NCBI GenBank assembly: GCA_051453625.1
Contig: JBOZIK010000001.1
Location: forward strand, 252,651,273-252,711,613
Source: Welwitschia mirabilis
Taxonomy: Eukaryota; Gnetophyta; Gnetopsida; Welwitschiales
DNA: 60,341 nucleotides
Direction of reading: 5' to 3'
The notes under the pieces are model-generated. The model ran no database searches. It saw only the letters and a program-made list of their open reading frames with translations, and was not told the DNA's origin. Numbering within the stretch: position 1 is the stretch's first letter; each line of letters begins with the position of its first letter. Below, piece after piece: positions 33,501 to 46,249 of this stretch. The position numbers and the translations under genes were made by a program.

Positions 33501-34914
33501 TTTAAACCTATGCTCACATTACACTCTTATGCTCTTTTATCTCATTCTAGTACTTACACATAGATTTTCTCATGATACCATCACTTCCATTAGTGCTATC
33601 AATTTTTGACACCTATGATTGATGATAGCTATTTTAGATTCAAACTTACATAATCCTATTTCAATTTCATCCTTTTGAATACATGATTGTTTAATTTAAA
33701 TAGTGATTCCATCACCCTTTTGTTATTTTATCTTATGTATGTAGTTAGTATATTTCATGATTCCTATTTTGCGTAATGCTCTCATCTATTTTCTTGATAT
33801 CATCATATCTTTTTATCATAAATTTATTAAATAAGTCCATAATATTAGGTAGATCAAAGATTTCATTATATGGGAGGGATTTAATTAGTTCCTTTACTAG
33901 TAAGCTTTTATATCTATGAAAGATCTAGATAGGAGAGTGTGGATATATCTAATGTAATAAGGTTAGACTACATACTTCCCAAGGAATGTAAAAGAATTTT
34001 ATACCAACATGTTTCTAGTACATGTAAGTGATGAGGAAGAAAGTTTAAAATAAGAGAAAGATCAATGGAAATTTTTCATAAGGGTTAAAGGTATTTCTAT
34101 TTTATCACTCTTAATTTAATTTCTAAAGTCTTTGGTCTTTTCTATATTAATTTTCATGATTTTACATATATTATAGAAATATTTATCTTTATTATGTGGA
34201 TATCTTAATATCCACTATTTTCTATGTGGAAAAGAATCCATTTGATAAAAATACTTATTCAAAAATCAGTTGGCATTATTTATATTTATTATTAAAAATG
34301 TGCATTCCTATTATTAAAAATATGCATTCCTTATTTCATGTTTTTTTTTTGCTTACTTATCTTTCCTAAATCTCATGTTTATAATTTAACATGAAAAGAT
34401 ATCCAATATGTGTAAATTCTTCTTTCATGTACTTAAGTGAATAATAGGAAACATTAGTAGTCTTTTCCTTCATACTATTCTAAGTGATCTATAATGATTT
34501 ATAAATGATAATGAAGTTGTTCATGTTAATGGATGGAAGAGGTAGGCTATAAATCACATTACTAATAGAAAAATTACTAGAGTAATAAGATATAATAAAC
34601 TTTATTGGGTCCTATGAGAATAACAAAAAACTTTAAAGACCAAGAGGAAGTAATAACAATAAGATAAAATACCACTATCACTTTCATCTTAATGAAGAGG
34701 ATTGATACTAAGCCCCACTTCCTCCTAAGAGAAAAGAGAATTCATAAAGATAATATCACTTAGATAAAGAAATTAAGTACATAGGCTTTAAAGAAGAATA
34801 AGGAGGAACCATAAAGATTTGACGTAAAGGTCCTAGATGCTTAGAAAAATCCTTTTTCATAAAGACACTAAAGAAATTTATTTTAAGAGATATTCTTTAG
34901 TATGATATGTGCTT

Positions 34915-34970
34915 TCCCTAATTCTCCCTCTTTCTCTTTCTCTCTATGTATATCTATGTATCTATTATTT
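34915..34970 (+). other. Pyrimidine-rich tract with TATC/TATG repeats
   Basis: CCCTCTTTCTCTTTCTCTCT is followed by ATGTATATCTATGTATCTAT. It resembles the CT-rich leader of the LTR near 3,657, but no LTR ends were found around it. Confidence 0.5.
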
Positions 34971-37900
34971 TTATCTCTCATTCTTTACTTTCATATTTGC
35001 AATGCTTTACTAATTAGCAATAGCAAAATGTGTGTTTTGTGATGTTTTTCTAACCTAACTTAAATATTAAATAAGGTGTTTAAATTGATTAAGAAGGATG
35101 TAAATTAGCACTATTTTTATAAAATATATTGAAAATAAATCAAATTATGTATAAAATCATACATTTTATTTACTTAAGAAATTTTAAATATTTTAAAGCT
35201 ATAAAATAAACAAAAGGTTTATGATAACTTTTCCTAACTTTGGGAATTTAATGATTTAAATTAAATTTTTTAATATATAACTACTAATTAAGAATTATTA
35301 GCCCACTGATTTACATAAATTCAATTATGGACATAGTAAATAGTCTAGGAATGTAAAATGTTTTTAATTTTAAGATATCCTTTTATAACACTTCATTGTA
35401 AAACTTACTAAGGAACTAGAAGTCTACTTACACTTAAAGCTTTAACATAATTGGACTTTGAACTTTTATTAAATTAATTTATTTTTAGAGTTTTAAGTAC
35501 TATATTTGTAATTAAATTATTATTAAATATGTCTTATTTGGTAATTACAAAATTTTTATTAATAAGGACTAACTTATGATATTTCATTTATAGATCGTCT
35601 TGAGCTATCCAAAAATTAATGGATATTAATGGGTAAAAATGATAAGGACTCTTATTTAAACTACTAGCACTAATGATGTTTTAGAATAAGCTATCTTTTG
35701 GAAAATATTAATACCTAAGCATAGAATAAGTTATTAATCTTATGGCCTAATGCTATACTACTTTCCAAAGAAAAAAACCTACATATCCATGGCCTACCAC
35801 TTAAAAATATTAATTAATACTTATTTGTTAATAACATGGATAAACTATAGGTGTATTTAGTCCTAATATGAGCTATAAAACATAGTCCATTTCAAATATT
35901 AAGTATCCTTCATCTTTCATTCATCACTTGATTGATCTTGGAGGTTAAATTCACCATACTTAAAGCACTATTAATCATCATCCTTTCAAACTCTATCTTT
36001 TTAAATCTAGAGTTTTAATGACTGTGATAAGTACATACCTTATTATGAGGTTTTACGATTCTTTCATCCCTTCTAGGGCATGATAAATGACTAATTAATG
36101 TAACATCTATTATTCTTTAACCTAGACCTTTAACTATAATTTATTAATCTTTATAGTATTCACATCATTAATGAATGCATTTTGATCTATGATTCGATTT
36201 TCTTTACTTGTATATCTCTAATTTTATTAGTATTATTGGTTATGTAATAACATATTTTAATTTTTTTAATATTTATTTCTTAAAATTATTTTTCTAATGC
36301 TTCATTTGGCTTTATAGTGATGCAATTTAATATCTCCCAATGATATAATACCATCCCCTAAAACGCTATAGACCATAAAAATATAAACCTAAAATAATCA
36401 TAAATAATCTATTTAAAATATAGGTTTAATAAAGAAACTAATCAAGATAGTAGATATCTAACCAAATTAATTAAAATTGTACTTACAAATATTAATTCTT
36501 AATTATGATTAACTTGAATAGTGTAGGATGAAAATTGAAATTCTTATTAGTATGTATATAGTATATACTTGTCAGGAAAAATAAACAGAATGTGTAAATC
36601 AAAAAAAATGTTGAAATAGCACTTATTTCTAAGGATTGATAATATCATAGCTTATGTTTTTCTACATAAATAGGATAAAAATAAAAATATTTTAATGTTT
36701 TAATTAATACAATGAATTACAATACTTTTTAGTTTGTAAGCATATAACATACCATGAAAAGATAGTTTTTCATATTTCCATTAGAAATAATGCTATAAAT
36801 CATTATATATTCATGTAGAATATAGTAATGTAAGTTAGCATTTCCTGTTTTAAATAGAACTAGAGTTAGTGGAATTGCTATCATTTCTTTTAAGGATGCA
36901 TGGAATCCTCTTCTAATAGATCCTTAGCCACATTCTTATTGTTGCTTCTTTTATTGCCAAAGATACCTCATTTTTCTTTATTCCGTCTTTTATCCCTAGT
37001 TAGTTCTTATTTTTTTCATTAGAAAGTTCCTCTTATTGCTTTTTAAAAATAGATACATGGGAGAGGTAGTTCTTAAATCCTAGCTAATTGAGTATTCTTA
37101 TTTATTTCCTTATCAAATGACATTTGTACCTATAATAGTTATTCATAATACATACATAAATATCATCATTTATCAGTTTTCTTTAACTTAGATTTTCATA
37201 AATCCATTAGTAAAATTTATGTTTATCAAAAATTAAAACTTCATTCCCCTTTTTTATTTTAAAAATAGAATAGTATTCTTCAGTAAATTCTGCTTCCTTA
37301 AATTACTTGACCAATTATATTAATTTTTTTCTATAATCTTTTATAAGATTTATTTATTATTTATATAAAGTAAGGTTATTTAGGTATATATATATCTTAC
37401 TTATTAAGTTTTAATCATAGAACCTCTTCCCTTGCCTCTTTCTTTTTATGTAGCCCTACTCTTTTTAGGTTCTTCTTATTTTCTTTTGAATGAAGAGGAG
37501 GATGTAGCCCTACTTCTTAGTAATTTGTTCTAGTGCTATTTCTAGCCTTATGTCCTCCTCCCTTGAATTTTTCCTAATTAGAATTATATAGATACATGTA
37601 GTGTTATCAAATTTCATTTTTACAAAAATTTTTATAATGGTTCCAAAGTAAGGGGGTTGTTGAAGGTCTTAATGTGATACCCCAAATTATTTGAAATTGA
37701 ATTTACATTCATTTATGATTTTGCAAAATGAGTAGTTGTTACATTTATAAGCTTGTTTCTATTGAAATTAATCTTCCTATTGTTTACTTAAAATCATTCT
37801 TTAATTCTTTTATCTACTTAATGCTGGATTAAAAAATTGTATATATTTTTGCCCACTCTAATTATCCTTTTAAATTATATTTTCCAATTATTCTAAAAAC

Positions 37901-40536
37901 ATATTTATAAATTCATAACTCTTCTAATGGTGATAGTTTAGGCTTTTAGTATTTGCAAGCTCCTCATTTCCAAAGCCTATTTTCTTACCTAGGATAATCT
38001 CCATCATTGAGCTTTTATGTAATAATCATGTATTCTCCTTTCTAAATTTTAAATAATTGGTTTGGATATATTTTTAGTAAATAAGCTTGATATTACTTTC
38101 TAATTCTATGAATTATTTCTCTATATACTTTCTCTTTTACATTCTTATTTTTAAAGTTGTGACTTGGTACCCATTTGTTTTCTCTTTAATATTTACCAAA
38201 AAATGTTAAGAATTGATTTAAAATTATTACCTATTAGGTGATATCTTCCTAATGACTTCTAAACAACTTTATAAAAATTTTAATTACATTACTAATTTCT
38301 AATGTACTAGGTTCTAAATATGATCGAATAGTAGACTAAGCCAAAGTTTGTGTTCCTTTCAATTCTACTACTTTTACTAATTTTTAACTCCTTATTTTTT
38401 TCTAGTAGCTAATTTATGATCTAATGAATTTTTTATAATGATGTTTAATAATTATCATTTAAAGTTAATGCCTATGTCCACTTTTATTTGTAATTATTTT
38501 CTTTTGATTTTATAGTCATATATTTTTTATTTATTCCTTATAAATCAACATAAATTTGGTTTAAATATTTCTTTTTCAAGGGTAGGAGGCCTTTGTTATG
38601 CATAAATGTATTGAATTTTATCTAATGCTTGATTTACTTGGCATTACATTTCTTCAATATGGATAGGTACTATATAATAAAACTAATAATTGTGGTAGTT
38701 ATTCAAGAACATCCCTTTCTCTAAGATACATCTCTAGCTTTGTGATTCACTTAGATGCCCCTCTTATCTTTACAACATCCTTTCTATAAGCATCCTAAAG
38801 ATCAACTCTCACCATACTGCTATCTTTTTGTTATTCTAATTTAATATTTTTTCTTATTCTAATCAAATTTTCAAGAATTTATTTGTAATATAACATGAAT
38901 TTCGACTTTGTAGTGATGAAACCTTCTTATTCTTTTCTATAGAGGCTTGAACTTCTTCTTTAAATGAGTTTAAGGCTCTACAAAGGCTATTAATTTTATC
39001 CTTCTCCAATGCCTTAGTAAATTAATTTGATTAAGAGAAAGTAAAAAGTAGTTATTTAAGAGTAAACTAGATGCAATCAAGCCCATCTATTCTTGGAGAT
39101 ATTGATCCTATGCTTGGAGGCATCAATAAAATACTAGGTTGTATGTGCTTAGAATGAATTTAGAGCCTTGTTTTTAAAATAATTAAGTCTTTAATTTCAA
39201 ATAAACATTAAATGATTAATATAATGCAAGAATTACTTTCCCTTAGATCAACTAATTTATTTTTCAAAATTCTTGTAGTCAGTGTAGGGAATCTTGATCC
39301 AATAATGCCAAAAATTTCCACTTTTCTCATTTTTTAACATGTCTTTTTAGGCCTTCAAAAAACACTTTATTGATATTAATATTTTTTTGCTTTATTAAGT
39401 CCTTGATGGTTGTAGTCATGTATAACACAAGCAAATTCATTTCCTTTTTCTTATTGAGCATCAAAACAAGATTGCTATATGAGAAATAATAAATAATTCT
39501 AGCTATATATTTTTATTAATATGTTGAAATTCTCTCCAATAACTCTAGACTTAATTTTGTATCTTTTCTATAGTTGGTATCCTTCATAGACTTCCACCTA
39601 ATATTTCTCTAATATTTTATTTAAAGAATGTTATTTTGACATTGTTTACTATGGTTTCTAATAACATCTTTCTTTTGATGAACTCTAAATTTTTATAAAA
39701 TTCAAAAACTATTTTAAAATTATAGTTCATATTCATTGTTGCCTAGTGCCACCATCTTAATTCAATAATCTGCTATCTTAAATCTCATAAATATGGATCT
39801 TCAAAGATTCTTTGAAAATTTATTAAATATATGATTTTACATTCTACTAAAAATTCAAAACTTTGGAGTTAGATGAGTTTTATTTTTAAACATTCAAATC
39901 CTAATAGAGTAAATCTTTAAAAATTTTTAGGAACTTAGTCAAATCCTATGAAAATAAAATAAAACTAACATAAAATAAAATTAAAATGTATTTTCTATGT
40001 TTGTTCTATTATTCTAGTCCCTGGTAAGATTTTTGCATGTAACTTTATGCAATGAAATGAACAGAAGTTTAAAAAATAAATCCTCTTACTAGAGTAATTG
40101 ATGATTGTATAAGTTGCCATTTTTTCTTGAGTATAATTTAAGAGAAGTATAGAGAAAATTCACAAGAAAAAATTTAAAAATGTAAAGTACAAGTAACTTA
40201 TTAATTACACACTTAAGTAAGGTGGATATAACATGTAGTACTTCCATATGTAATTAATATTTATTAATGTTGAATTAATCAATAATACATGTAAATAACA
40301 ACTAAGTTAATTTATTGAAATATATTAACATGAAAGGGCTAGCATGATAGTAACATAAATTAGATTTACAAAGCTTAGTCTCTAAATTATTGATATGGCA
40401 TGAAGTAATTTACCAAGAAGTCAAGGAAGATTGTTAAGAAATAGAGGAGGTTATTTAAAAATGGATTAAGTTGAAGAGTGTAAATTCTTAATGATCATAA
40501 ATAAATTATAAGCTAAACTTATTGGTTGAGGATTTA

Positions 40537-40660
40537 GAGAAGGTCTTCAATAACTTTAGGATTCTTAAAGGGCGCCTTCAAATGTACTATTGAGTTGGCA
40601 CTAAGAGTTTAAAGATGGTTTTAAAGATCTCTAGGATTCTCAAAGGGGACCTTAAAATCT
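40537..40660. repeat. Imperfect direct repeat, offset 75 bp
   Basis: AGGATTCTTAAAGGGCGCCTTC at about 40,558 and AGGATTCTCAAAGGGGACCTTA at about 40,633 lie in longer similar stretches. It is a short tandem duplication in otherwise featureless DNA. Confidence 0.6.
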
Positions 40661-42834
40661 ATCCATCACTAATTACATTAAATAAACAAAATGAGATAAA
40701 GAGAATTTAGCCCAAAATAAAAAAATAATTAAAAGCTGATGGAGGTCTCTGAGAAATTTAATCCCCTTACCACATGTCAACATAAACCACACATAATATG
40801 ATTAAACTAAAGTGTAATAAAGAATTTAGATCTTATATTATTAAACTATTCAATATAAGGATCATGATTCTAGATCTATAGAAGGTTATGCAGAATAGAA
40901 AGATGCTTAGTAATAAATTTAAGTTTAACATTCAATTTAGTCTAGAGATTTGTCTTTGATCTAGTAAAATGGTTAATCTAGTCTATGTATATTAATTTTA
41001 TTACATGTATGTAAACATATACTTAAGCTTTAATTTGAATTTTAAACTCTAAACTAAATAGTTATTTGATGTAGTACTAGAAGAATAAAATTAGACCTAG
41101 TAACTAATTTGTAGTGTTGACTGAAAGCTAGGCATTTGATCTAATTTGAACAATTATTATCTATGAGCATGTAGGAATCTATTGTTATTACAAGGCAAAG
41201 AAAAGAATTAAAACTAAATTAATATAAAACGTTTTTTAAGGTACAAGCCTTAGAAAATGTCATGGTCAATATAGTATTTACAACATTTGCTAAAACATTA
41301 ATTACAACTCTATTGAGTTCATTTTATGAATTAAACTACGATTATAGATCATTAAATTTTTTAAACTATAAGTGTTCATTATTTTAAGATTTCTCATTTG
41401 ATAATTAATAGTTACTTAAAATCATTAATCTTTTTATAATATCTTCTAAGGGCCTAAGGAGACATTGAACTAGTCATAAAATTAATATGAATTTTAGGCT
41501 TTAGATCAAGAACTTAATAAATTTGGCTATATATTTTTAGTGCACTCTTAAAGGAAATTTAATAATAGATATGTGATTTATTTTCATGAACATCTCCTTT
41601 TTTCTTAACTTCTCAATACATGGAGTATTTATACTCTATTATTAATGATACATTTCAAGATATCGAAGTTGATTCCTTATTATAGAAATAGAAGTTAATC
41701 AATCATTCATATCTCCCATCTTCCATAGGTATTCCTTATAAGAATCTTTCCTTAGATATTATGAATTTTTATACTCCTAACCTTTCCACTCATCCTTTCC
41801 CTCTTACCACTAATCATACAACTTAAAAAGTTAAACATTAATTTTTTAACTTTGATTTGACTCAAATTAACATGTGTATCCAAAGAGAGTGATGTCTATT
41901 TTACCTCAAATTGTAGTCAACATAGAGACTATAATGGAAGACACTTATTCCTCTTATAGGTTATTAGCTAACATTTTAAATACTTTATATTTGTTCATTA
42001 TGGAGAATGATTAATAAAGGTTTTTTCTTGGTGTCATCTCTTCTTATTTTAGTTTCATAATTCATCACTTAGAGAGTAAGGAGTTGAGGCTAAGAATAGA
42101 GGAGTTGTAATGCTTACTAAACCAAGAAGACTCATCTTATAATATTTTATCTAGGGAAATTAGCTAATTAATTGTAAGAATTAAAAAGAAGAGTAGATTA
42201 ACTTTAACTTATAAATATTAAGCTTAGCCTAGTTTTTCTTTTAGTTTTTATGAATAAAGTATTAATAATTCTATATGAGATGCTAGAGGTTATACTAATT
42301 TGTAAAATGCATGTCCTTAAAAAATTTAGATTCTCACTAATACTTTGGGTGAAATTCATCTACTACCTTCATCCTTAAGATCCTCTAATATTAGAATATC
42401 CAATAAAACTATTACATTTTATAGCCACTTTAGGAAATAGTTTCCTTTATCTAATATTTAAACTTCTCTAAAGTTTAGTTATGTTATGCTTTTTGATGTT
42501 GTAATGTTGCCTGTATTTTTTATTTTGTAAAGTTATACTAGTGTGTTTTTACAAAATTTTCTATGAAATGGCATTAGTTATGGTTTATTTATTAATATCT
42601 TGATTACATAAATTCCATATAAGAAGAATCTCATATGTTTAGCATAATAAATCACTACTATCTATCTAAATAGCTTTAAAATTAAGAGGCTTTTTTTTGG
42701 CTAAAATAGAATTTAATTTTCATGATGAATTTTAGTTTGAGATCTTTTGATTAACATTCCATTATATGCTAGTGTAAACTATGACATATAGGTTTAGCTT
42801 TGATAACTTGCTGCATTTCAAAGAAATCCTAAAG

Positions 42835-42844
42835 NNNNNNNNNN
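42835..42844. other. Assembly gap, 10 N
   Basis: Ten N just left of the family 1 relict. Confidence 0.99.
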
Positions 42845-43007
42845 ATTGCTCCTCAACCCCCTTCTTAATTTCACAACCAATATTTTAACCATAATGAGGA
42901 AAGTATAAAAAGTATTAAAGGAGTGAGAACCCATAAGGTCTTTCTCTAGATCATGATTAATCAATCCCATAGTGGTATTCTCATAGCTATACTATAACAC
43001 TACCAAA
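42845..43007 (-). mobile_element. Family 1 3'-region relict, left half
   Basis: Aligns with 17,725-17,866 of the inner element and 14,085-14,210 of the outer one: GAACCCAT, ATGATTAATCAATCCCATAGTGG, TCATAGCTATCA-like and CTACCAAA. The match breaks at the copia LTR start and resumes at 59,641, which marks an insertion. Confidence 0.7.
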
Positions 43008-43745
43008 TATTGCACATACTAGATGTCAATTGATAAGAAGTCAAATATCAACTCAAATCACTAACAGAATGACACTTCTATGGATTTTAAACTAAGATAT
43101 TAAAATAGAAATTAGGAATATTTACTAAAGTAATTTAACCTACCAAGAGAATAAGGAAAATCAGCTAATCAAGCTATGTAATTAATATATTTGAGAATGC
43201 AAAATAATAATGTGTAGTCGCCTCACCTTTTCTAAGGGGTCAACCATCTATAGCAAACACAAATCCAATCAACTTGCAGTCGACCAATTATAATTTAGGA
43301 GTTGACTATTATGTGTAATTACATATATTAGAAGGTTAAACATTCTTAAAGTCACACAGTTAATTGACACTTACAAGGATCAATAAAAAAGACCAATCAA
43401 CACTTTAAAGTGGTCAATCATCCATATAACCAATGATAAAAATGTAATCATTTAGAAGCTATCTTAGAAGGATAACTAATTATTTCAAAGGTTTCAATAG
43501 TTACATGCCTTAGAATCATAATTCATAATAACTAGAATTCATCATCTATATAATTCAAACATGACTATACTTATAAATAGATATGCACATACATATATAA
43601 GGATTAAATCCCTCATTAATGGATCTATTTGTTAATAGCACATCTTCTATCTTCTTTATATTATTTTCTCTTAACTAGCTATTTTTTGTCATTATAATTA
43701 AAGCTATTTAACTTTCTTAGAGGTTCAAAACTATCATAAAGCCTC
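43008..43745 (+). repeat. Copia LTR copy 1, truncated at its right end
   Basis: Colinear with 58,514 to about 59,250, including CAACTCAAATCACTAA and TAATTCAAACATGA-T-TACTTA. The LTR start TG has become TA. It carries several short GTCAACC and GGTTGAC-like motifs shared with the other copies. It ends in CATAAAGCCTCATTTTC and joins directly to sequence matching the element's 3' interior. Confidence 0.78.
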
Positions 43746-43802
43746 ATTTTCAAAGAAAATATTTGAGAAAATTTAGTTGTTATTAATGATAAAGGGAATT
43801 AT
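43746..43802 (+). other. Residual copia interior with polypurine tract
   Basis: TTGTTATTAATGATAAAGGG matches TTGTCATTAATGACAAAGGA before the right LTR (about 58,487-58,508). Only about 55 bp of interior remains, so a deletion joined the first LTR to the base of the second. Confidence 0.75.
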
Positions 43803-44262
43803 TCTTGCATGTCCTAATTGTTAATTCATAATAAATTAAACTTTAAACAATGGAATATAATTTTTATATTATTTTTGTAAAGCGTTAAAAATATCTATAT
43901 GGTTGAGTACATAAATAAGAAGGAGAAAATAAGGAAAATCACTTAGATAGTTAATCATTTATTGCTTTGGGTTAACTACTTCTTGTAGTTATAAGTGTGG
44001 ATTTTGAATAGAAGGTCAACCATTTGTAATTAAGGGGTTGACCACATACCATAGGAAAAAATGAAATTTTCAATAATATGTTGATTTTGTATTGTTATAG
44101 GATTAACTACTTAAACATCTTTTACACTACTTGAATAATTTCACAATACTTCATGATGAGGTTGATAAAAGACATTAAGGGAGGAATCACCCAAGAGGTT
44201 AACCAGCTACATCCTAAGGTTAATCATGTAGAGCATTTTTTAGAAATGTAATATAATAGGTT
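43803..44262 (+). repeat. Copia LTR copy 2, left part (split by family 2 insertion)
   Basis: Corresponds to about 58,514-58,912 of copy 3: AGGAAAATCA, a GGTCAACCA-like motif, a GAGGTTAACCA-like motif and AGAAATG before the break. It ends in AGGTT, which is repeated at 55,459 where the LTR continues as AGGTTAACTAGTAC, like AGGTTGATTAGCAC in copy 3. Confidence 0.72.
44258..44262. other. Target-site duplication AGGTT, left copy (family 2)
   Basis: AGGTT precedes the left LTR of the family 2 element and recurs at 55,459-55,463. The unbroken copia LTR at 58,909 shows AGGTT once, confirming the empty site. Confidence 0.8.
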
Positions 44263-44943
44263 TAGTCATTTTAGTATAATGAATCATATTCAAACTAATT
44301 TAATACTCAATATTATTCTCTTCATAAGAATAATAGGGATGGCTTATAGAAATTACACAACTCTTACTTATCTTTCAAGTTACAATCAAAGAAAGGGAAA
44401 ATAAAATAAGTTAATAATCTTGTTTTGAAACTTTGTTGAAAAGGTTAAAAAAACAAGAAATATTTAAGGCCTATCTTAACTTGTCCTCTTGCAATTATTC
44501 ACTCTAATAAAATCTTACACCTTCTTAAAACATACTTTAAACTATCAAGTAATAATTTCTCAGATTATGATAACATAATTTCATTCATCATACAAAAATT
44601 AGTAAACTCAATAACCACTTAATCCTTTACATCTTTAAAATAAGAATAAAAACTAAGAATCCTAGATACTTAAAATCCATCCAATTAAAAAGGCTTAGAT
44701 CGAGTAATTATAAAATCCACTTAAATAACAATAGAACTTAATGCTAAAGTATTACTTAAGCATTTTGAGTAGAAAGTGATTTGCAACTTGAAATCAAAAT
44801 TAAAATAACTATTATGTATTAAATCAAATTAAACACATTATATAAAAGAAATAAGGAAAATGGTAAGAACTACTCAAGATATTCTTAAAGTAAGCTCACT
44901 CCCCATAAATAGTAGTTAGAAGGTCATGTTCTTGCTTAAAGGG
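44263..44943 (-). repeat. 3' LTR of family 2, left piece (R-U5 side)
   Basis: Same direction as 54,123 to about 54,808: TTATTCTCTTCATAAG-ATAAT, AACATAATTTCATTCATCATA and AACTATTATGTATTAAATCA. It starts exactly at the target duplication. The LTR terminus here reads TA, a G-to-A change from TG. Confidence 0.85.
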
Positions 44944-45333
44944 CCTTAGGCTCTAATTTATAACATCCTTCCTTATGGCAAAATAATAGAATCCTTAGAG
45001 CATCAAGTTTATATGACCTTATAAGTGCTTTCTTTAGGGAATGAGATTGCTTTAAGAGTAGCTTAAGTTGTTATTACCAGCTTTCTTCTTCCTTTGATAT
45101 AATGTGTTTTCTTTGATTTAATACATAATAGTTTTTTTTGTTTGATTTCAAGTTGCAAATTACTTTGTATCTGAAATGCTTTAGTAACAACTTTAGTATT
45201 AAGTTATATTATCATTTGAGTGAATTCTATAATTACTTTGTCTAATTATTTTTAGTTTGATGAATTTTAAGTGCCTAGTATCCTTATTTTTCATTCTTAT
45301 TTCAAGGATATAAAGGATTAAGTGGCTAGTGGG

Positions 45334-45631
45334 TTTACAAATCTTTATATGGTAAATGGAATTATGTTATCATGACCTAAGTCATCATTACTTAATAGTT
45401 TAAAGTTGTTTTAGAAAGACCCAAGATATCACTAGAGTGAAGAATTACTATAGAACAAGTTGGGCTAGACCTTATATTTTCTTTTACAAATCTTTATAAG
45501 GTAAATGGAATTATGTTATCATGACCTAAGCCATCATTACTTAATAGTTTAAAGTTGTTTTAGAAAGGCCCAAGATATCACTAGAGTGAAGAATTACTAT
45601 AGAACAAGTTGGGCTAGACCTTAGATTTTCT
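45334..45631. repeat. 149-bp tandem duplication, two copies
   Basis: 45,334-45,482 and 45,483-45,631 are adjacent copies with only about four differences (TATATGG/TATAAGG, AAGTCAT/AAGCCAT, AAAGACCC/AAAGGCCC, CTTATATT/CTTAGATT). Neither the opposite arm nor the right LTR has two copies. It is one of the youngest events visible in the window. Confidence 0.95.
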
Positions 45632-45823
45632 TTTCTACCTTTCCAACAAAGTTTCAAAACAGCATTTTCAAACTCTCTTCATTTTTCCTTTCTTTAATTG
45701 TAACCTGTAAGATAAGAAAGATATATATAATTTTTGTAATTCACCTCCATTATTCCTAAATAGAGAATGATGTTGAGTATTAACTTAGTTTAAATTGAGT
45801 TCATTGTACTTAAATAACTAGAA

Positions 45824-45840
45824 TTTAGTACCATTGTCAA
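45824..45840 (+). other. Displaced primer-binding site in the inverted segment
   Basis: TTTAGTACCATTGTCAAGG on the plus strand corresponds to the Athila-type TTTGGCGCCGTTGCC plus AAGG, with nearly all differences being G-to-A or C-to-T. The following GATAAATGGCATG is identical to the minus strand beside the true site at 54,101. Confidence 0.75.
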
Positions 45841-46249
45841 GGATAAATGGCATGATAACTGCTCAAAAAGGGTACAAATTTTACTTTTTTCCAAGCTTTC
45901 TAATGGTGGATATTAATCTACTTGAATGATACCTTAAATGGTCCTATCTCTTTTTATTTTATTTGTTCATTTTATTTTTTATTTCTAGTGGTTGATACTA
46001 GTTATTTCCAATTGTACCCGAGCTAGCCCAATTTTGATTTTTCTTTAGTTTTTTTTGCTCTAACTTAATTTGTTTTGTAGCTCTAATAAATTTTTTATAA
46101 GTTATAACCAACATGCATAAAAATTAAAATTTAACTCATTTTGCTTGATTGCTTTCATTTTTTATGTTTTTATAAATTAGTGGTTTAATTTTTTGCTCCA
46201 TGTATTTTGGGACTTCACTATTATAAATGAAGGATGTTAAAAATCTAAA

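Larger units (their letters stand above)
30544..42834. other. 12.3 kb of AT-rich DNA without a recognisable gene
   Basis: No frame over 60 codons exists here on either strand and no polyprotein block could be read. Noted items: a run of 13 A at about 31,942-31,954, a pyrimidine-rich tract at 34,915-34,970, an imperfect 75-bp-offset repeat at 40,537-40,660, and an arginine/lysine-rich minus-strand reading at about 37,430-37,560 that could be an old gag tail. It is most likely older transposon sequence decayed past recognition by eye. Confidence 0.5.
44263..45830. repeat. Large palindrome centred near 44,940
   Basis: The left arm (44,263-44,940) and right arm (44,945-45,815) are inverted copies. 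For example AACATAATTTCATTCATCATAC (about 44,573) faces GGTAAATGGAATTATGTT (45,351), and AACTATTATGTATTAAATCA (44,807) faces TGATTTAATACATAATAGTT (45,114). A transcript across it would fold into a long hairpin. Confidence 0.85.
44944..46249 (+). repeat. Inverted family 2 segment: R-U5-like LTR part, primer-binding site and leader
   Basis: Reverse complement of 53,690 to about 54,855, but placed inside the left LTR. It runs from an LTR-internal point to the LTR end at about 45,820, then a primer-binding site (45,824-45,840), then a leader to about 46,249 that is 53,690-54,100 in reverse. Its left two thirds face the LTR piece at 44,263-44,943 as a near-perfect fold-back with arms of about 650 bp and almost no loop. 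Its content equals the 5' end of the expected element RNA. It includes a 149-bp tandem duplication. Confidence 0.83.

Noticed and set aside
33571-33590. ATGATACCATC as a minus-strand copia primer-binding site
   Set aside because: Only about nine of twelve bases match and there is no LTR context.
37430-37560. Arg/Lys-rich minus-strand reading as copia gag
   Set aside because: Low-complexity basic residues only, with stops and no zinc knuckle or flanking gag blocks.
37673-37700. TGTGATACCCC as a chromovirus LTR start
   Set aside because: The G-run upstream (GTAAGGGGGTTG) is not adjacent to it, and no matching LTR or chromodomain coding was found.
43006-43010. AATAT as the copia target duplication
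   Set aside because: Ungapped alignment of the LTR start to 58,514 puts the first LTR base at 43,008, making the flank CCAAA against CCAAT.
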